This document shows positions 1-12,759 of a DNA stretch of 64,000 nucleotides, one piece after another. A program made the translations under genes and the position numbers. The stretch comes from Theocolax elegans (Eukaryota; Arthropoda; Insecta; Hymenoptera; Cerocephalidae): the NCBI GenBank assembly GCA_026168455.1, contig CM047431.1:54614539-54678538 (forward strand), given 5' to 3'. Each line of letters opens with the position of its first letter. Within the stretch, counting starts at the first letter, position 1. The notes below the pieces were generated by a model. The model made no database searches and was not told where the DNA came from. It saw only the letters and a program-made list of their open reading frames with translations.

Positions 1-319
1 AATTTTTGTAGTTTGTAGCGCGCGCCACGTATTATTACATCCAAGTGTGTTTACAAAGAGATTACAGTGTGTAACTTATGTAGTTGATGAACTCCCGAGC
101 GTCTACAGCTGGCTTACACCGGCGTGTGTGTGTCTGTATATATATACATATATAACAACTTTCTTCCGACGATACAAGAGGTAAATTTAATTTTCTAAAT
201 TAAAACTTGACTTAGATCCTTCAGAAGATTACCTAACTTAATTGCATTTTCCTTAAAACGTCATGGTTTTCATTTAAAATTTAACAAGACTATACATTTT
301 TTTACGACGAGTATTTTGT

Positions 320-364
<45 letters not shown>

Positions 365-1832
365 CCCGAGATGCTTCAAGCCCATATACTTTCAAACATT
401 TTATTCAATTGTTCTCGTTGACGCAGACGAAGTGCAACTTGAGATAAACCTAATGTCGCGCAGTCTTCACTTGTATACGTATATATATGTATATATATAC
501 ATCTTAGGATATAATATAATAATGACATATTGTCAACTAAATAAAATAAGTTATAACGATTATTGGAATATTGTGTGAAAAACGAGGTATATAAATAAAA
601 CATTTACTCTTAACTCAAATCTCAAGTATCGGGATAGATCTCTTTATCTTGAAGAGTTCGCAATTCAAAAGAAAAAACTTCCATGAGAGAGAGAGAGAGA
701 GAGAGGCAGCGATGAAATAGGGGGCAAAGAGAGGGGTGAAGCTCCGTTAGCCGCAGGCAGTTGAGAAAACCCGTAAGAGAGAGAAAGAGAAAGAGAGGAT
801 GAGGTTACGCGTACACCAAAAGCAAACCTGCTCGCCCACTAAATTATGAAAAACCCGGGGCTCTCTTCATTTAATCGGTCCATGCACGCGCTTTTTATCC
901 CCCCCTCTCTCTCTCTCTCTCTCACACAGACTCTTAAGGTGCACTGTTGAACGACGAGCATATGCTCTTTATCACTGTTATATCTATATTTGTTTATCTA
1001 ATTGCTTATTATTATTATTGCGACTTTCTCGTTTATTTACTTATTCATCTAATGATTTTTAACTACGCATTACATTACTTTGCATTATAGGTATAGATCG
1101 TGTGACGGGCGTCGCCGCACGACGTAGGTGTATCGGAAGGATAGAGTGAGCGATAAGACGCCTCGACTAATGTAAGCGTTGCCGTTGCACTGCAGCGCGG
1201 ACATTACAGGTGTACGAGATTCGTAATCCAAGGTCCGTGTCTTCTAATCCCGTCCTCCGCCTTTTTAATCCGTAATAATCGCTAATTCTTCCAATTCTTC
1301 GACAAACTATGTAATTTACTACTTATTATTGATTATTGAAATTATTATTGTTATGTATTTTATTACTGATAAGTTAATTAGTTTTTAAGTTATCTGCTGT
1401 GTTTAAAACTATACGTTTGTAATACTTTGCATATTGTGTTGTAACAGCCTATTGTCATTCTATAGATACCCATGGGCTTTCTACCCCAAGAGTTCGAATA
1501 CTTTTTTTTCGAATATTCATTCATTCATTAATCCTCTCTCTCTCTCTCTCTCTCTCATTTATTCCATTTCACCTCATCTCATTCATCTTTTTTAACTCTC
1601 GGACAATTGATCGAAAATAAATGTGCACACACGTACTATGTTGCAGTATATTAAGAAGTATGATTTCTATTTGTAAGTTAAACGTTATAAATTATTAAGC
1701 TAACCAATTTATTTATTTTCAATAAATAAACACATTCAATTTGCACAGAAAAAAGTGCACAATCCACCTTGGGAGAAAAATTTATAAGCGCGGTATATTT
1801 AAATAAAGGGAGTGGCATACCTGATGAGTTAC
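1..1832. other. Non-coding stretch with microsatellites
   Basis: No supportable gene. It contains a CA/CG-rich microsatellite (319-361), GA tracts (684-705 and 776-797), CT tracts (904-924 and 1532-1556) and AT-rich filler. The short ORFs here are low-complexity and show no splice or domain signal. Confidence 0.6.
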
Positions 1833-2178
1833 CGACCGAGCAAAAAAATGATTGATTATTGCATTTGTTTAAAAAATATACAATTTTATGCAAAACGCAA
1901 ATACAGAACTGCACTAAATAATTAAATAAGTTATTCTGTATAAAGTTCCAGGTGAATATAACAAAGATACTCTAAAAAATTTCCGCACCGGAAAATCCGG
2001 ATCATTCGTAAATTTTCGGTGAAGAAATTTTTTAGAGTGTCTTTGTTGTATTAACCTGTAACTTTGTAAAATTACTTATTATATAATTATCCAGTGCAAT
2101 TCTGTATTCGCATTAAGTATAAAATTGCGTATTTTTTAAAATAAATATATATATATAATTATCTTTTTTGCTCGGCCG
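1833..2178. repeat. Foldback MITE-like palindrome, about 346 bp
   Basis: The two halves are imperfect reverse complements along nearly the whole length. The ends are CGACCGAGCAAAAAA (left) and TTTTTTGCTCGGCCG (right). The arms stay paired to the centre at about 1985-2010. This is the structure of a non-autonomous foldback DNA element. No clean target-site duplication could be read. Confidence 0.75.
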
Positions 2179-2937
2179 TGTTTAATAATAAATAAAAAAA
2201 CTACGAAAAATAAGAAAATAAGGAAAATTCCAAAGATTAGAATGAATAAAAAAATGGTTAAAGATTTATAAAATATAACGTGTAGAATACGGAATTGTTG
2301 ATCGATGAAGCGAACGTGAAAGTAGTAGAGTACAGTGTGTGTAGATCGTATAGGTGTATAGTGCACACGGACACGAATAGAGGCAGCAGAAGTACACGTA
2401 CGTTGGAGCAGACAAATGGGAAACGAATCACCTGCAAGAGACATTACATTTCCGCAGGAAAAGAAGAGAGGCATCGATGTACATCAGTGGTAATTCGGTG
2501 AAACGCTAGGCGAATCTGACCGTATATATATAGTATTGCGCAGAGTATATACGCGGACCATCAATTGACATTGTTGAAGGGGGAAGGATTGAAAGCTGTG
2601 CAGGGGTTAAGAGAAACTAATGGATCGAGCGCATTCCCAGGCAGACGTTTATTCGTTCGCGCACCCCTTCGAGGACCAAATTTTCATTATTTTCGGGGTC
2701 CGTGTCCTACGGGCTACACTCCAAACCTCCGAGTGCAAATAATTATCGAACCCAGTGTAAACCGAGGTTCCTCATCCGTAAACTTTGTACACGCGACTCT
2801 ATTATTTTAAGTTATTTAACTGTAAATAATTATAATCTATCTTATAATACGTAATGCTAATTTCGTAGATCGTAATCTCCAGTAATAATAGTTTTGAGTG
2901 ACACATGTTATCTCGATATAGCGATAATACTGTACTT

Positions 2938-3045
2938 ACCAAATCGGATGTTATATCCAGTACGCCCTGCGCTACAGGGGGACAAATATTATTATTGCTA
3001 TTACTACCTTTCATAACAGTTTGGTTTTCCAAACCTATATATATA
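2938..3045 (-). CDS. Candidate isolated coding exon, unknown gene
   Basis: On the minus strand an open frame of about 35 codons ends at a strong splice donor, TTG|GTAAGTA. The reading includes NNNICPPVAQGVLDITSDL just before the donor. Its amino-acid composition is unlike the AT-rich noise around it. A weak acceptor (TATATAG) lies at about 3046, and an in-frame Met lies inside, so it could be a first coding exon. A second strong minus-strand donor (GTGG|GTAAGTA, about 3245) lies upstream and could end a 5'UTR exon. No downstream exon was found toward base 1; the rest of the gene may be outside the window. I do not recognise the protein. Confidence 0.33.
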
Positions 3046-3660
3046 TATATATAAACCCTACCGCGATTATCGCACAACGTACAAAAGATACATTTTACCA
3101 TTACGCAATTAACGATTAGTATTTTACTATTTTTCCGCGACATAATACCTAATAGTATCAGAGTCCTTATTCTTAAATTATAAAAAAAATTTTAACTTTT
3201 CGTTTGCACGATCGTTTTTGCATATTGGTAAACAAATTATACTTACCCACGTACGACATCACGTTCAACTACGTTTTCGCTTAAAATTGTCAAAATATAA
3301 GTACCATATTTTCATATTAAATTCTCGTAACTTACTAAATATCGATCATTTAATTATTTATACGTAAAAAAACACAATTAAAAAGAAGGATACGAAGAAA
3401 GAGAAATAATATCTGAACGTATCAAGTAACATAATGCAATAGCGCACATGTATGTATATATACGATATATTCCAAATGAACAGCGCATATTAATTAACTG
3501 TAAACATTATTCACGCGCACACGTAAATGTGTATTAATATAACCACGGTATATACATACATGATAAATAAATTAATTCTTAAATACTGTCTAGAATTATA
3601 ATTAACACAATACTCGCTGCGATACGTCCTATTTTTAAGCTCCATTATATAATATACATA

Positions 3661-4167
3661 CATATATGGAGCATTACACCTCAAGTGGTCGGATCAAAAT
3701 TTTCAAATTCACCAAATTTTAGGTGTCAAATTATAGGGCATTTATAAGCTACAGATCATTAGAAAGGTATTGCTTCAACTTTTTTTTAAACTTATGAATA
3801 AAAAAATCGATTGTGGCGTGGTCATCTTATTTTAAACTTCAATGTTGACTTGTATTTGTGAGTCATTAATCTTGAGATTAATAATTCTAATCCATCAGAC
3901 GGATAAATTTTAGAGAAAATCAACAACCAATGTTACATATAATGCTATATAGTAAAAATTTTGATATAGTAAAAAATTTGAGATAAACAGCTATAAACAC
4001 ATTTGGTGTTAAAAAAATCAATTTTGATGTTAGAATGATTTTTGAACAAATAGATTACAGTATTTAAAATTTTTTTTCTGTTTTCTAAAATATTTCCAAT
4101 CTTTACCTAAAATTTGGTGCATTTTAAAATTTTGATTTTACCACTTGACATGGCATGCTCCATATAT
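3661..4167. repeat. MITE-like element with long inverted repeats, about 506 bp
   Basis: The left end ATATATGGAGCAT is mirrored on the right as ATGCTCCATATAT. Pairing extends inward over 60 bp or more: TCAAGTGG matches CCACTTGA, and CACCAAATTTTAGG matches CCTAAAATTTGGTGC. There is no coding capacity. Confidence 0.7.
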
Positions 4168-5149
4168 ATCATTTTGATTTTCTTAATGACACGAAAGATG
4201 TGTGTGTGTGTGTGTGTGTATTTATATATATATGCGGGATTATTGTCTCTCGCGATAATTTAACTGAGAGTTATTGACGCAGAAGCTTTCAAAAGGTAGA
4301 ACCTCGTACGCGCGTATGTATATATCCCATTATTGACATACCCCAATTATTATCTTCTCGTCTAACCTTTACGTAATCCACGTCACGTATATGCATCATT
4401 GATATTTTCCTAGATTTTGGATCGTTAACTAGGATCAAGTCGATACAACTCGTAATTCAATATTTCGAAAATGTATAAATCGAAGTAGATATACCGAAGT
4501 CTATACTGTAAAACACAGTGATATATAAATATATGTATATATCGAAAAAAACAGTGTCAAATAAAGGGTTTAAAATTCAAAATTATGAATGGAAAATATG
4601 AGGGAACGATACGTGGTCGTGTATATAAACAAACAGCGATATATGCAACCGCTTAGTAAAATATCCTCATTACTTTTGCAATATTTTGGTTAACCCTATA
4701 CACGGTAATTGGTATAGGTGCGCGGGAATAGAGGAAGAGGGGGGAAAAAAAACCAATTTCCATAAATAATCATGGAGACCGGGAAGATGAATTTCAGTGT
4801 GAGCCTGGTAAAGTAAACTACGAATGTAAATAGAAAAATAAACCAGAGAATAATTGGAGGGCCAAGGTAATGCAACATTAAAAGGAAGAAAATTAAACTA
4901 GCAAAGTAAGCGCGCGCACACTCATGTATATATATATATATATATATCGCTCACAGGCGAAAAAAACACACGCTAGGGAGAGGTGGACGGGAATGAATTG
5001 AAGAATGAAAGATGGGGCGAACTAAATAAAGCAATAACTAAGAGAAGTCACAAAAAATGCTCAGGTACGCGAGAGGAAGAGAGAAAAAGGGCTTGGTAAT
5101 GTATTTTTAAGCAGGTTATACTAATTCGTTAAAAATTATCTTGAATATA

Positions 5150-5244
<95 letters not shown>

Positions 5245-6807
5245 AGAGATAAATTTATACTCTATTGTCTTCATATTTTTGCCAAAAATTCAAAGAGAGC
5301 GAGAGAAAATGAATTGTGCGTCTTTTCGGTTAGCCTCTTGTTTCCCATCAGTGTTCATGTCGTGTGTTTGTTACTATACAATGAAAATTTAACTCATTAG
5401 TCATTTAAAAAATATGTTATTTAAAAATGTTTATACATATTTATAATTAATAATCAATTCCTTTGTCGACTACCGTAAATTTCAGTTGCAATTTTAGTTA
5501 TTTCGGTCTTACACTCCAAAATTAAACACTTATTCCCAAATATATAAAAACACCCAACACATGAATTATTACTAATAAAGAAGAAAAAATTTTTTAAGTA
5601 GGTAAGTTTTTATTTTATAATTTATATTTAATAATTAATAGATTTTTTTCAAGCCAACCATATTAACCTATAGGAGTGATTATAAGTCTTACTGAAAATT
5701 TTTTTGTAATATTATTCTTTCATTTTTTGTAATTCTATCCGATTTATTGTTACTCTTTAAGTGTTTGATGTTTTTTATATATTTGAGAATAAATGCTTAT
5801 ATTCGACTGTAACATCGAAATAAGTGAAATGTTCGCTAAAGATATTTATTACAAAAGTCTATAATTTCGAGGGAAGTGCATAGCTGGAAATTACAAATTC
5901 TTGGAAAAATCGATGTAAATAAGTCACTGGTATCGGATTGATCCGGTAAGTAAAAGAGAAAGCGGATCGGTATTCCAAATATCTTACACGTCAATTGTCA
6001 CTAATGACATTCTCGACGAATCTAACAACTTACAATTTCAACAACTCCCAAAGACATTTCTTACATTTCTCTTTCTTCTATTAGTCGTTCATTCTTGCAT
6101 TTACAAAACTTTTGAATAATGTTTTATCGAAAACCGCATTTTTCTCATTTTTCGTTCGCGATAAATAACCGTAATTACGCACTTCTACTCACACGGTGGA
6201 TGTATATCAATGTAAATCAATCAGTGTAAACTCATATTTTGAAAGTACAAAAATTAATTTAAATATTATAGCAACAAAGAAATATGATGAATCTATTTAA
6301 AAAAGTATAAAATTTCGTTCCGACATTCCAAAAGTATAAAGCTCCAAGTTTCTGCTTTACAAAAGTAGAAAAATGTAATGTGTCATCCAAAAGTAGAAAA
6401 TTCAATATACATCTTTTACGCAAATATGAAGCACCGCTCCGACATTTTAAAACACGTAACAATAGAAATGTCAATTTTGTATTTTTTAAAAGTCGAAACG
6501 AATTTTATGTTTATATGTAAAGTATCGTTATACTATTCGTAAGTAGAATTTTTTTATTTTATACTTTATTTATGCATTATATTTTTGCAGTCATTTTCTC
6601 TAAATTTTTTATAATTAATGGTACAACGTAAAGTATACAAAACGTTCTATGAAAAAATTCTCTTGAGTTGCGTGCAAGCGATACGATAGAAGTAGACGAT
6701 AGTATCGTGGTCGTTATGATCAGTAATGTTGTCATCAAATTCTTTTGTACGTGATAACTTACAGGTTATATAAGCAGACGTGTACATATGGTGAAACACA
6801 GGGCTAC
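4168..6807. other. Non-coding AT-rich stretch
   Basis: No supportable gene. It holds a TG microsatellite (4199-4220), a TA tract (about 4923-4947) and a compound TA-then-GA microsatellite (about 5152-5239). At 6250-6480 there is a degenerate patch repeating AAAAGTA(T/G)AAA-type motifs. Confidence 0.5.
5152..5239 (+). repeat. Compound (TA)n(GA)n microsatellite
   Basis: A run of about 48 bases of alternating TA passes directly into about 40 bases of alternating GA. Confidence 0.95.
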
Positions 6808-7018
6808 GATTAATTTTCGATTCAATTAAATTGTGATTCACTCTTTCGAATCAGTTAAATCAGATATTTTGAATCGCCATTCACTTTTTTTCGATTCACT
6901 TGTTGAATACCAACTCAAATTTGTGCATTCGCGTGAATCGACATTTTTAATCGCGATTCAATTTTGTGACTCAAGCGAATCGACTTTGAATCGCGATTAA
7001 TTCGCTGAATCGAACCAA
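6808..7018. repeat. Cluster of GATTC/GAATC motifs
   Basis: About ten copies of GATTC or its complement GAATC fall in about 200 bp, many extended to GAATCG or CGATTC. The spacing is irregular and the copies occur on both strands, so this is a degenerate inverted or tandem repeat patch and not a clean tandem array. Confidence 0.6.
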
Positions 7019-7377
7019 ATAAGGTAACAATTTACGTATGAATCGTTAGTTTATATATTGTGATTAAACTGCATGGAAAAAAATACAATGCAAGTATTAA
7101 GATAATTTTCTATAAAAAATTGTGATATTCGTTAGGAAAAGTGGAAAATATGTTAAAAAAGTATGGATTAACCTTATATTTTGTATTTAAATACTGTCAT
7201 GTCGAGGATCTTGTAGTTGAGTTACATAAGAAGCTGACGTTATATTATTTAGTATACAGTTAAAAGATCAAAATCTTCCAACATTTTAAAACAAATACGA
7301 AGTTAATTGCTCACATTTGATTCATGGCTTCAGGTATAAAGAAAATTTCTTATTATTTATATAACATATTTATCTAC

Positions 7378-7790
7378 CGACGCGGTGGCGGAGTGGTGGA
7401 AACGCACCTCGGCCGATCGCAAAAGTTAAGCAGCGCTGAGCGCGGTTAGTACTTGGATGGGAGACCATTCTCGTGCGGCATTCGTGATCGGTTAGGTGTT
7501 TTTTCACATACGCAATGTGACTTTGACACCCAAACAGAATGTTTCGAAGACACCGGGCCATCTCGGGTGAGGTTTTCCCTGCTTCACAGGTTTCCCTCTC
7601 CCACGGGCAGAAACCCGGGCAAATGCGAGATGGTTGGGGATTAAAAAAGGTTGGGAAAAAGCACCCACACAGAGGTGGCGGGTGAACGCTGTTGAAGTCC
7701 TCCAGGCGGGGACAAACGGCAGGAAGTACAAGAAAAATGACACAAAAACTAGTAAATAAAAAAAAATAGTAAATAATACCTATTTACCTA
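7378..7790 (+). mobile_element. 5S rRNA-derived SINE with tRNA-like head
   Basis: Bases 7411-7466 closely resemble the 3' half and internal control region of 5S rRNA (AAGTTAAGCAGC, GCGGTTAGTACTTGGATGGG, GAGACC). Immediately upstream, 7386-7396 (TGGCGGAGTGG) matches a tRNA A-box as in tRNA-Leu/Ser. The GC-richer body runs to about 7730 and is followed by an A-rich tail (about 7740-7775). A pol III promoter, an unrelated body and an A-rich tail define a SINE; 5S-derived SINEs are the SINE3 class. The apparent ORFs here are by-products of its GC content. The exact 3' end is uncertain. Confidence 0.75.
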
Positions 7791-7827
7791 CACAAAAACA
7801 ATTTTATATATGAGTATAATATATAAT

Positions 7828-9690
7828 ATCGGTCTCTCCGAACTAAATGCTTTAGTTTTGAATAAAGCAGGCACTATTTTACTCTTTGTCCGCTATGGTT
7901 GGTGGAATTTCCCAGAGTACGACCTTTGTAAAAAATTGAAGGCGTTTCGTCCTCGATCCCCAGTTTATACTCCTCAGTAAGGAACTGAATATCTTACCCT
8001 AGACGCCTGTTGCAAGATGAACCGCGACCCCAGCAAGATGTTATATGCGGCTATACATATAGAATTTTTTTTTAGAATTAATTTTAACAATATTAAACTA
8101 ATCTTAGAATAGTAAACTATTCTTCAAATTTCCAGTATGATTCATACACTCATGGAAATGACTACCTGCATTCAGCTGCTGATAATCCATCCATGTTTGA
8201 TCCTTACGAATCTGTAGGTTCTTTCTATGACTCAAATGTGTTGTACACAAGGTGAGTACACATAGAAATTTAATTTATGCTAAATTTTAAGTCATATTGA
8301 TTTATATATTTAATTTTTTGTTGTATTATAGAGGCGTATCTATTTCAACATACACGTTTAATAGATTGTAATTAAAAGCTAAAAACAATTATATTTTTAC
8401 TAATGCAATCTAATCTTAAATATTATTACTTTTATTTTGTACACTGATTCTTCAAATATACACCTAAGAAAAGGAATATGATACAGGAAATCGTAAAGTT
8501 TGTTCTTCATGTACAGCAATTAAATATTAAGGCGATGTGATACCCAAATAACAGGAACCTACATCTAAAATCCCAAAAATTTAAAAACTAAAGGAATTAA
8601 AAATCTGAAAAAATTTACAGGTAATGTTGAAAGCAAATAGAATACCGTTACAGAGCGATTTTTTCAAAATAATAATTTAAAATGAATTATATAGAAATAA
8701 CCATTTTTTGGTCGGTAATATATAGCTAAAAACAAAGCTGCACGGCTGCTCAAAAATCTCGTTGATTATTTTTGATAAAAAATTTTGAAAAAATTCATAG
8801 ACTATCTTTAATGTAAATACACCGTTACAGAGCGTGTTTTTCGATAAAGTATACTGTTTGCTTCAGAAAAAATAAATACTGATTTTGTTTTAATGGGTAT
8901 CACATCGCCTTAAAATGTACAACATTTTATTACATAATGCCTTAACTTAAATCAGTGATCGGACTAATTGTAAAAGAATCTGATTATATATGACTTGATA
9001 AAAGTTTAAATATTGTTTACATGTAATTCTTAAAATGACGGACCGCTTATAGAAGAATTTTCAAAAAAAAACACAAACGCGATATGGCTGTGACGGTAAA
9101 TAGTTGCAAAATAAACCTGAAATGTAGAGATTTGCTTTAATTACTTCTTCGTGTGCACTAAAACATATTTCTCAGCTTTATCAAAAATAAATATGTTGTT
9201 CGTGTGGAAGTATTAAACAATCACCCATATCACATAAGTAAAATATACATATAATGTAACTAAAAGTTCATTTTAACAATTTTCGTTATAAATCTAGCTA
9301 TTACTATAATTAATTCATAATATTTACTACATAACATATACATATGTAGAGAAGTCAGTAACATTTAAAGATTTAAATTTACATTAAAGTTATTTATTAT
9401 TTTACTATCAGGTAGTTTATAAATATTTTGTTATTTGTCTCTTATCTCTCTTCGTTTGCAGCTATATAAGCTGTACATACGAAAATAAAAGACGCTACCG
9501 CAAATCAAAACATTGATAAACCAATAAATGAAAAATCTGGAGTTTCTATGAAATTGAGTCAAGATAATCCATACGATACATGTAAGTAATGGCCATTAAC
9601 ATTCGATGAAGAAGACGAGTGGTTCAATAAAATACGAGATTGAGGATGATGAATCTGAGTTGTCAAATACTACATTAAGCCTCATTTTAT
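7828..9690 (+). pseudogene. Exon-like islands of an unidentified, probably decayed gene
   Basis: Three coding-looking blocks lie on the plus strand. Block 1 (about 7828-7975) reads openly, with VRYGWWNFPEYDLCKKLKAF inside, and meets a GTAAGG donor-like site. Block 2 (8136-8251) is the best: it has a good acceptor (TTTCCAG), an open frame (YDSYTHGNDYLHSAADNP inside) and a strong donor (AAG|GTGAGT). Block 3 (about 9461-9690) follows an acceptor (TTCGTTTGCAG) and is split over two frames with stops (SMKLSQDNPYDT, then FDEEDEWFNKIRD). The phases do not connect the blocks cleanly, and a MITE lies in the intervening 'intron'. I do not recognise the protein. It is best read as a broken gene or captured exons. 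Confidence 0.35.
8531..8909. mobile_element. TTAA-flanked MITE, 379 bp
   Basis: The terminal inverted repeat GGCGATGTGATACCCA (left) is mirrored by TGGGTATCACATCGCC (right). TTAA immediately flanks both ends (8527-8530 and 8910-8913), the target preference of piggyBac-type transposons. It has no coding capacity. A diverged, inverted relative lies at 58812-59035. Confidence 0.8.
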
Positions 9691-9699
9691 TATTTGTAA

Positions 9700-10668
9700 G
9701 TTGTCAGTTTTATTAAATTATTTTTATATAGCTAACTTAAAAAATAGATAAGTAACAAATGTTGAACAAACAAAAATTTTCTAGTTACTAAGACGAGAAT
9801 AAAAAAGCTTTACTTTGTACAGTTGACAATTTTTGCCTGTTTTTACGCATTAAATAATTTTCTAAGCATAAAGTGTTCAATAGGAGAAATAATTTTCTTT
9901 ACGTTCATCTTCAAAAATACGAAAAAGTTTCGTTATTTTATGAGGAACATTTCGTCCATTTAAAGTTTTCATGTAGTATTAATAACGTGCAATTATAAAT
10001 GGTGCCATCATATTTAAACTGTTTATGTGCAATTATATATCTGGAAATACAACCACATAATGAGGAAGCTACCCTGAAAATTTCAGTCAAATCGGTTGAA
10101 AACTCTTTGAGATATTTGTGGAAAGCTACTTTTCTGGATGTCAAAAATAAAAGGCTCTCCCGTACAATGGTCGTGTCTAATTAACATTTACATTGTACAA
10201 CTCAAGCGCAGAAGTACTATAGGCATAGTTGAACGATATATTACGAATGAAAGGCACGTTCGATAAAGTTTGGACACAAATGTAAAGATTCAATTGAAAT
10301 GTATGTTTGAAACGTTACTTAGTGTCCCTCTATTTGTTTTTATACAAGAATAAGATTTAGTTGAATAAACGGAAAAATAACGTTGCTTAGGTCGATCGAT
10401 CAGAATGAGGTATGCCACCCGACAATCTATTAAAACTTATACTATTTATATATATACACATACTCTTAACAGTAACGACTTCAAACTAATAAAAAATAAT
10501 GTGTTATCTTAAAAAGTAAAGAACGTTACGAACTACCATTGCACTGGATTAAAACTGTGAGAAAGAAAAGCAACTCCTCGTAAATATATGATTGGACATT
10601 ATATTTTCCAAGTTCCGTTGAGAAATAAATGTTGTCGTATATGTAAACGAAGGTGTTATATGAAACGA
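9700..10668. other. Intergenic stretch without a gene
   Basis: AT-rich. Short ORFs at 9938-10184 show no splice or domain support. It includes the 3' flank of the minus-strand gene ending at 10669. Confidence 0.5.
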
Positions 10669-11931
10669 CTAGTAGAGAAACAATTTGTGAGCCTCGTCGG
10701 AAGACGTACAATGAGTAATCATAGCGAACCGACAGGCATAACTAAAGCAATAGACCCGAGTCCTCAACTCGACAAAGTTATCCAAAGGATCGGTCACAGG
10801 AGTCTCGCACTCGTAACGGTACAACTCGCTTTGACTAACTCTACCGTCCTCGGTGACGCGTCTTAGAAGCGTGCTGATTTTACCCATCGAGATGCTCCCA
10901 ATCAACGAGGTACCGTCACCCAAGTTGTACAATCTTCGGGACACGTAATAGTGAGGATTGCTCAAAGATACGCGACTCTTCACCTTTAACCTTTGGTCGA
11001 GCTTGAGGCACTCGGTGTGTCGATCGATCTCCTCGATCTGGATGCACACACCGATATCACCGTTCAACACTGACACCGTCGATATGTAACCCCGCAATTT
11101 TTGTTCCTTTATCGTCTTCAAATTCTCGTCGAGTCTCGACATCGTTGATTTTGCTTTTGAAAAGTAGACGTACCCTTCGGTAGGATCGTGCTCTTTTACC
11201 GGGTACAGTTTCACCGTATCCAAGCTGTTCTCGAACGTTTCGAAGTCGAAATTCAACGTGTCGATCAAACTTCCGCTGGTGTTGTATCTGTTCGAGTCAA
11301 ACGGTCAATCGAAAGAATATTCAAGTTACAAATAATATATAGCTGAAGTTACAATACGTTACCTGATTACGCAGATGCTGCCCAATGTTTTGCAACGCGA
11401 GTGGCTCTTGGCAACGATGTCGAATGTATCCCGGTAAGGAATAATGATGAACGGCTCGTAAGATTGCAGTATTCCATTGTCGAATTCGGACGTGAAATTG
11501 GTGTAATTGCAATGATCGAACGCATCGACCAAGTAAAATCTAACGCGCGGTTCTTCGTCGTTTTCACTGTTTTCCAACTGCGTCTCGACGAACGTCACTA
11601 GAATTTTCTCGTTGCTCAAACTTGCTGCTCTCGGTGACAGAAATGTACGATTCGAGGGGACTGGAATCACGATTTGACAGCTATTCTTCGACTGGGTGAA
11701 CGCGTTAGATTCCAAGTTTATCACGACGTCGTCGTTGATTTTTGGATAAGACACGTATACCAATTCGTTTCTTAATTTCAAAACTGTTGGGTCGTAAAAC
11801 GAACCGTTTGTAACGTGCGTTAAGTTATCTACGGTGATGTTGTGAACGTCTCCTTTGGCGCACGTTACGCATAAAAGGAGTACCAACGTCGATTTCACTC
11901 CGATCATTTTAATAACTATCGAGTCGCGCAT
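10669..11931 (-). CDS. Secreted glycoprotein of unknown family, 395 aa (paralogue A)
   Basis: Two coding exons, 11931-11363 and 11287-10669, are joined by a 75-bp intron. The donor CAG|GTAACG and acceptor GAACAG|AT are both in phase 2. The total is 1188 nt, or 395 aa plus stop. The N-terminus is a signal peptide; either Met1 or Met9 (MIGVKSTLVLLLCVTCAKG) could start it. The mature part begins with a run of N-glycosylation sequons (NIT, NLT, NGS) and has more at NYT and NFT. There is no transmembrane segment. It shares layout and motifs with the gene at 18077-19367, including RF-x-x-VD followed by Cys, and Y-x-DTFD. A strong acceptor (ATCATTTCAG) 12 bases before the ATG implies a 5'UTR intron; a matching donor (GTAG|GTAAGG) lies at about 12758. 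I do not recognise the family and assign no function beyond secretion. Confidence 0.75.
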
Positions 11932-11944
11932 TTTGTTCTAATAT

Positions 11945-12758
11945 CTGAAATGATAATGGTGATACATTTAATCATCGAAAATAATCGTATATAATTTTTA
12001 CTTCGAAAAGTTCAACTCAGATTTTCCTTGAACAAGTTTGCAATTCAAAATTTTATTAACAAATACGTCCAATCATGTTTACGTTGAAGAAAAATGAAAA
12101 ACTAAATTAGCATTCGCAGGTCCATATATGTGTGTGTGTGTGTGTACATTATCGCGACACCATAAATTATAAAATTAAATTATTAAAATTAAAGATGTAC
12201 AGTTAATAAACTAAATGTGTGTATATTGAAAAAAAACAAACGAATTCAATAAAATACTTGATTTTCCTACTGGCATAAATAAAGAAATATTTAGTAGGTA
12301 AAAACACGGTACTTCTATCTTTCAATTAAAATTATTCTAAATATTTCTTAACGATTTGCATGCGACAATTATAAAAACAAATATTTCATTGAATGTCATC
12401 AACATTTTGTTCAATGTATACATACAAATATAATAATTGTGATAATTGAAAACCTGTCAATTTAATTGTACACTTTTTTGAAGGAAAGTCTGAATTCGTA
12501 TTTATTCTAAGAAATATTCGAATCGTAACCTTTTTCACGTTAAATCGCATACTCACTTATATGAAGCGAGGTTTGAGTTAAAATCTTTTTGTTTATTCAT
12601 AATTATTTAAAGTATTCTATAAACATTAAAATATGTAATTCCAAGTATATTTTTTTCTACAAATTTCAACATATAAACATAACCTAGAATGTGTACAACG
12701 TAAGATATTATTTCGTTGATAAACTCGTAAGAAAATAAAACAATAGGAATAGCCTTAC
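11945..12758 (-). other. Probable 5'UTR intron of the gene at 10669-11931
   Basis: The 3' splice site TCATTTCAG|ATATTAG is at 11945/11944, just upstream of the start codon. A candidate 5' splice site CGTAG|GTAAGG lies at 12759/12758. The downstream paralogue has the same arrangement. Inference from splice motifs only. Confidence 0.4.
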
Positions 12759-12759
12759 C

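Noticed and set aside
7370..7743. Three ORFs on both strands
   Set aside because: They are by-products of the 5S-derived SINE.
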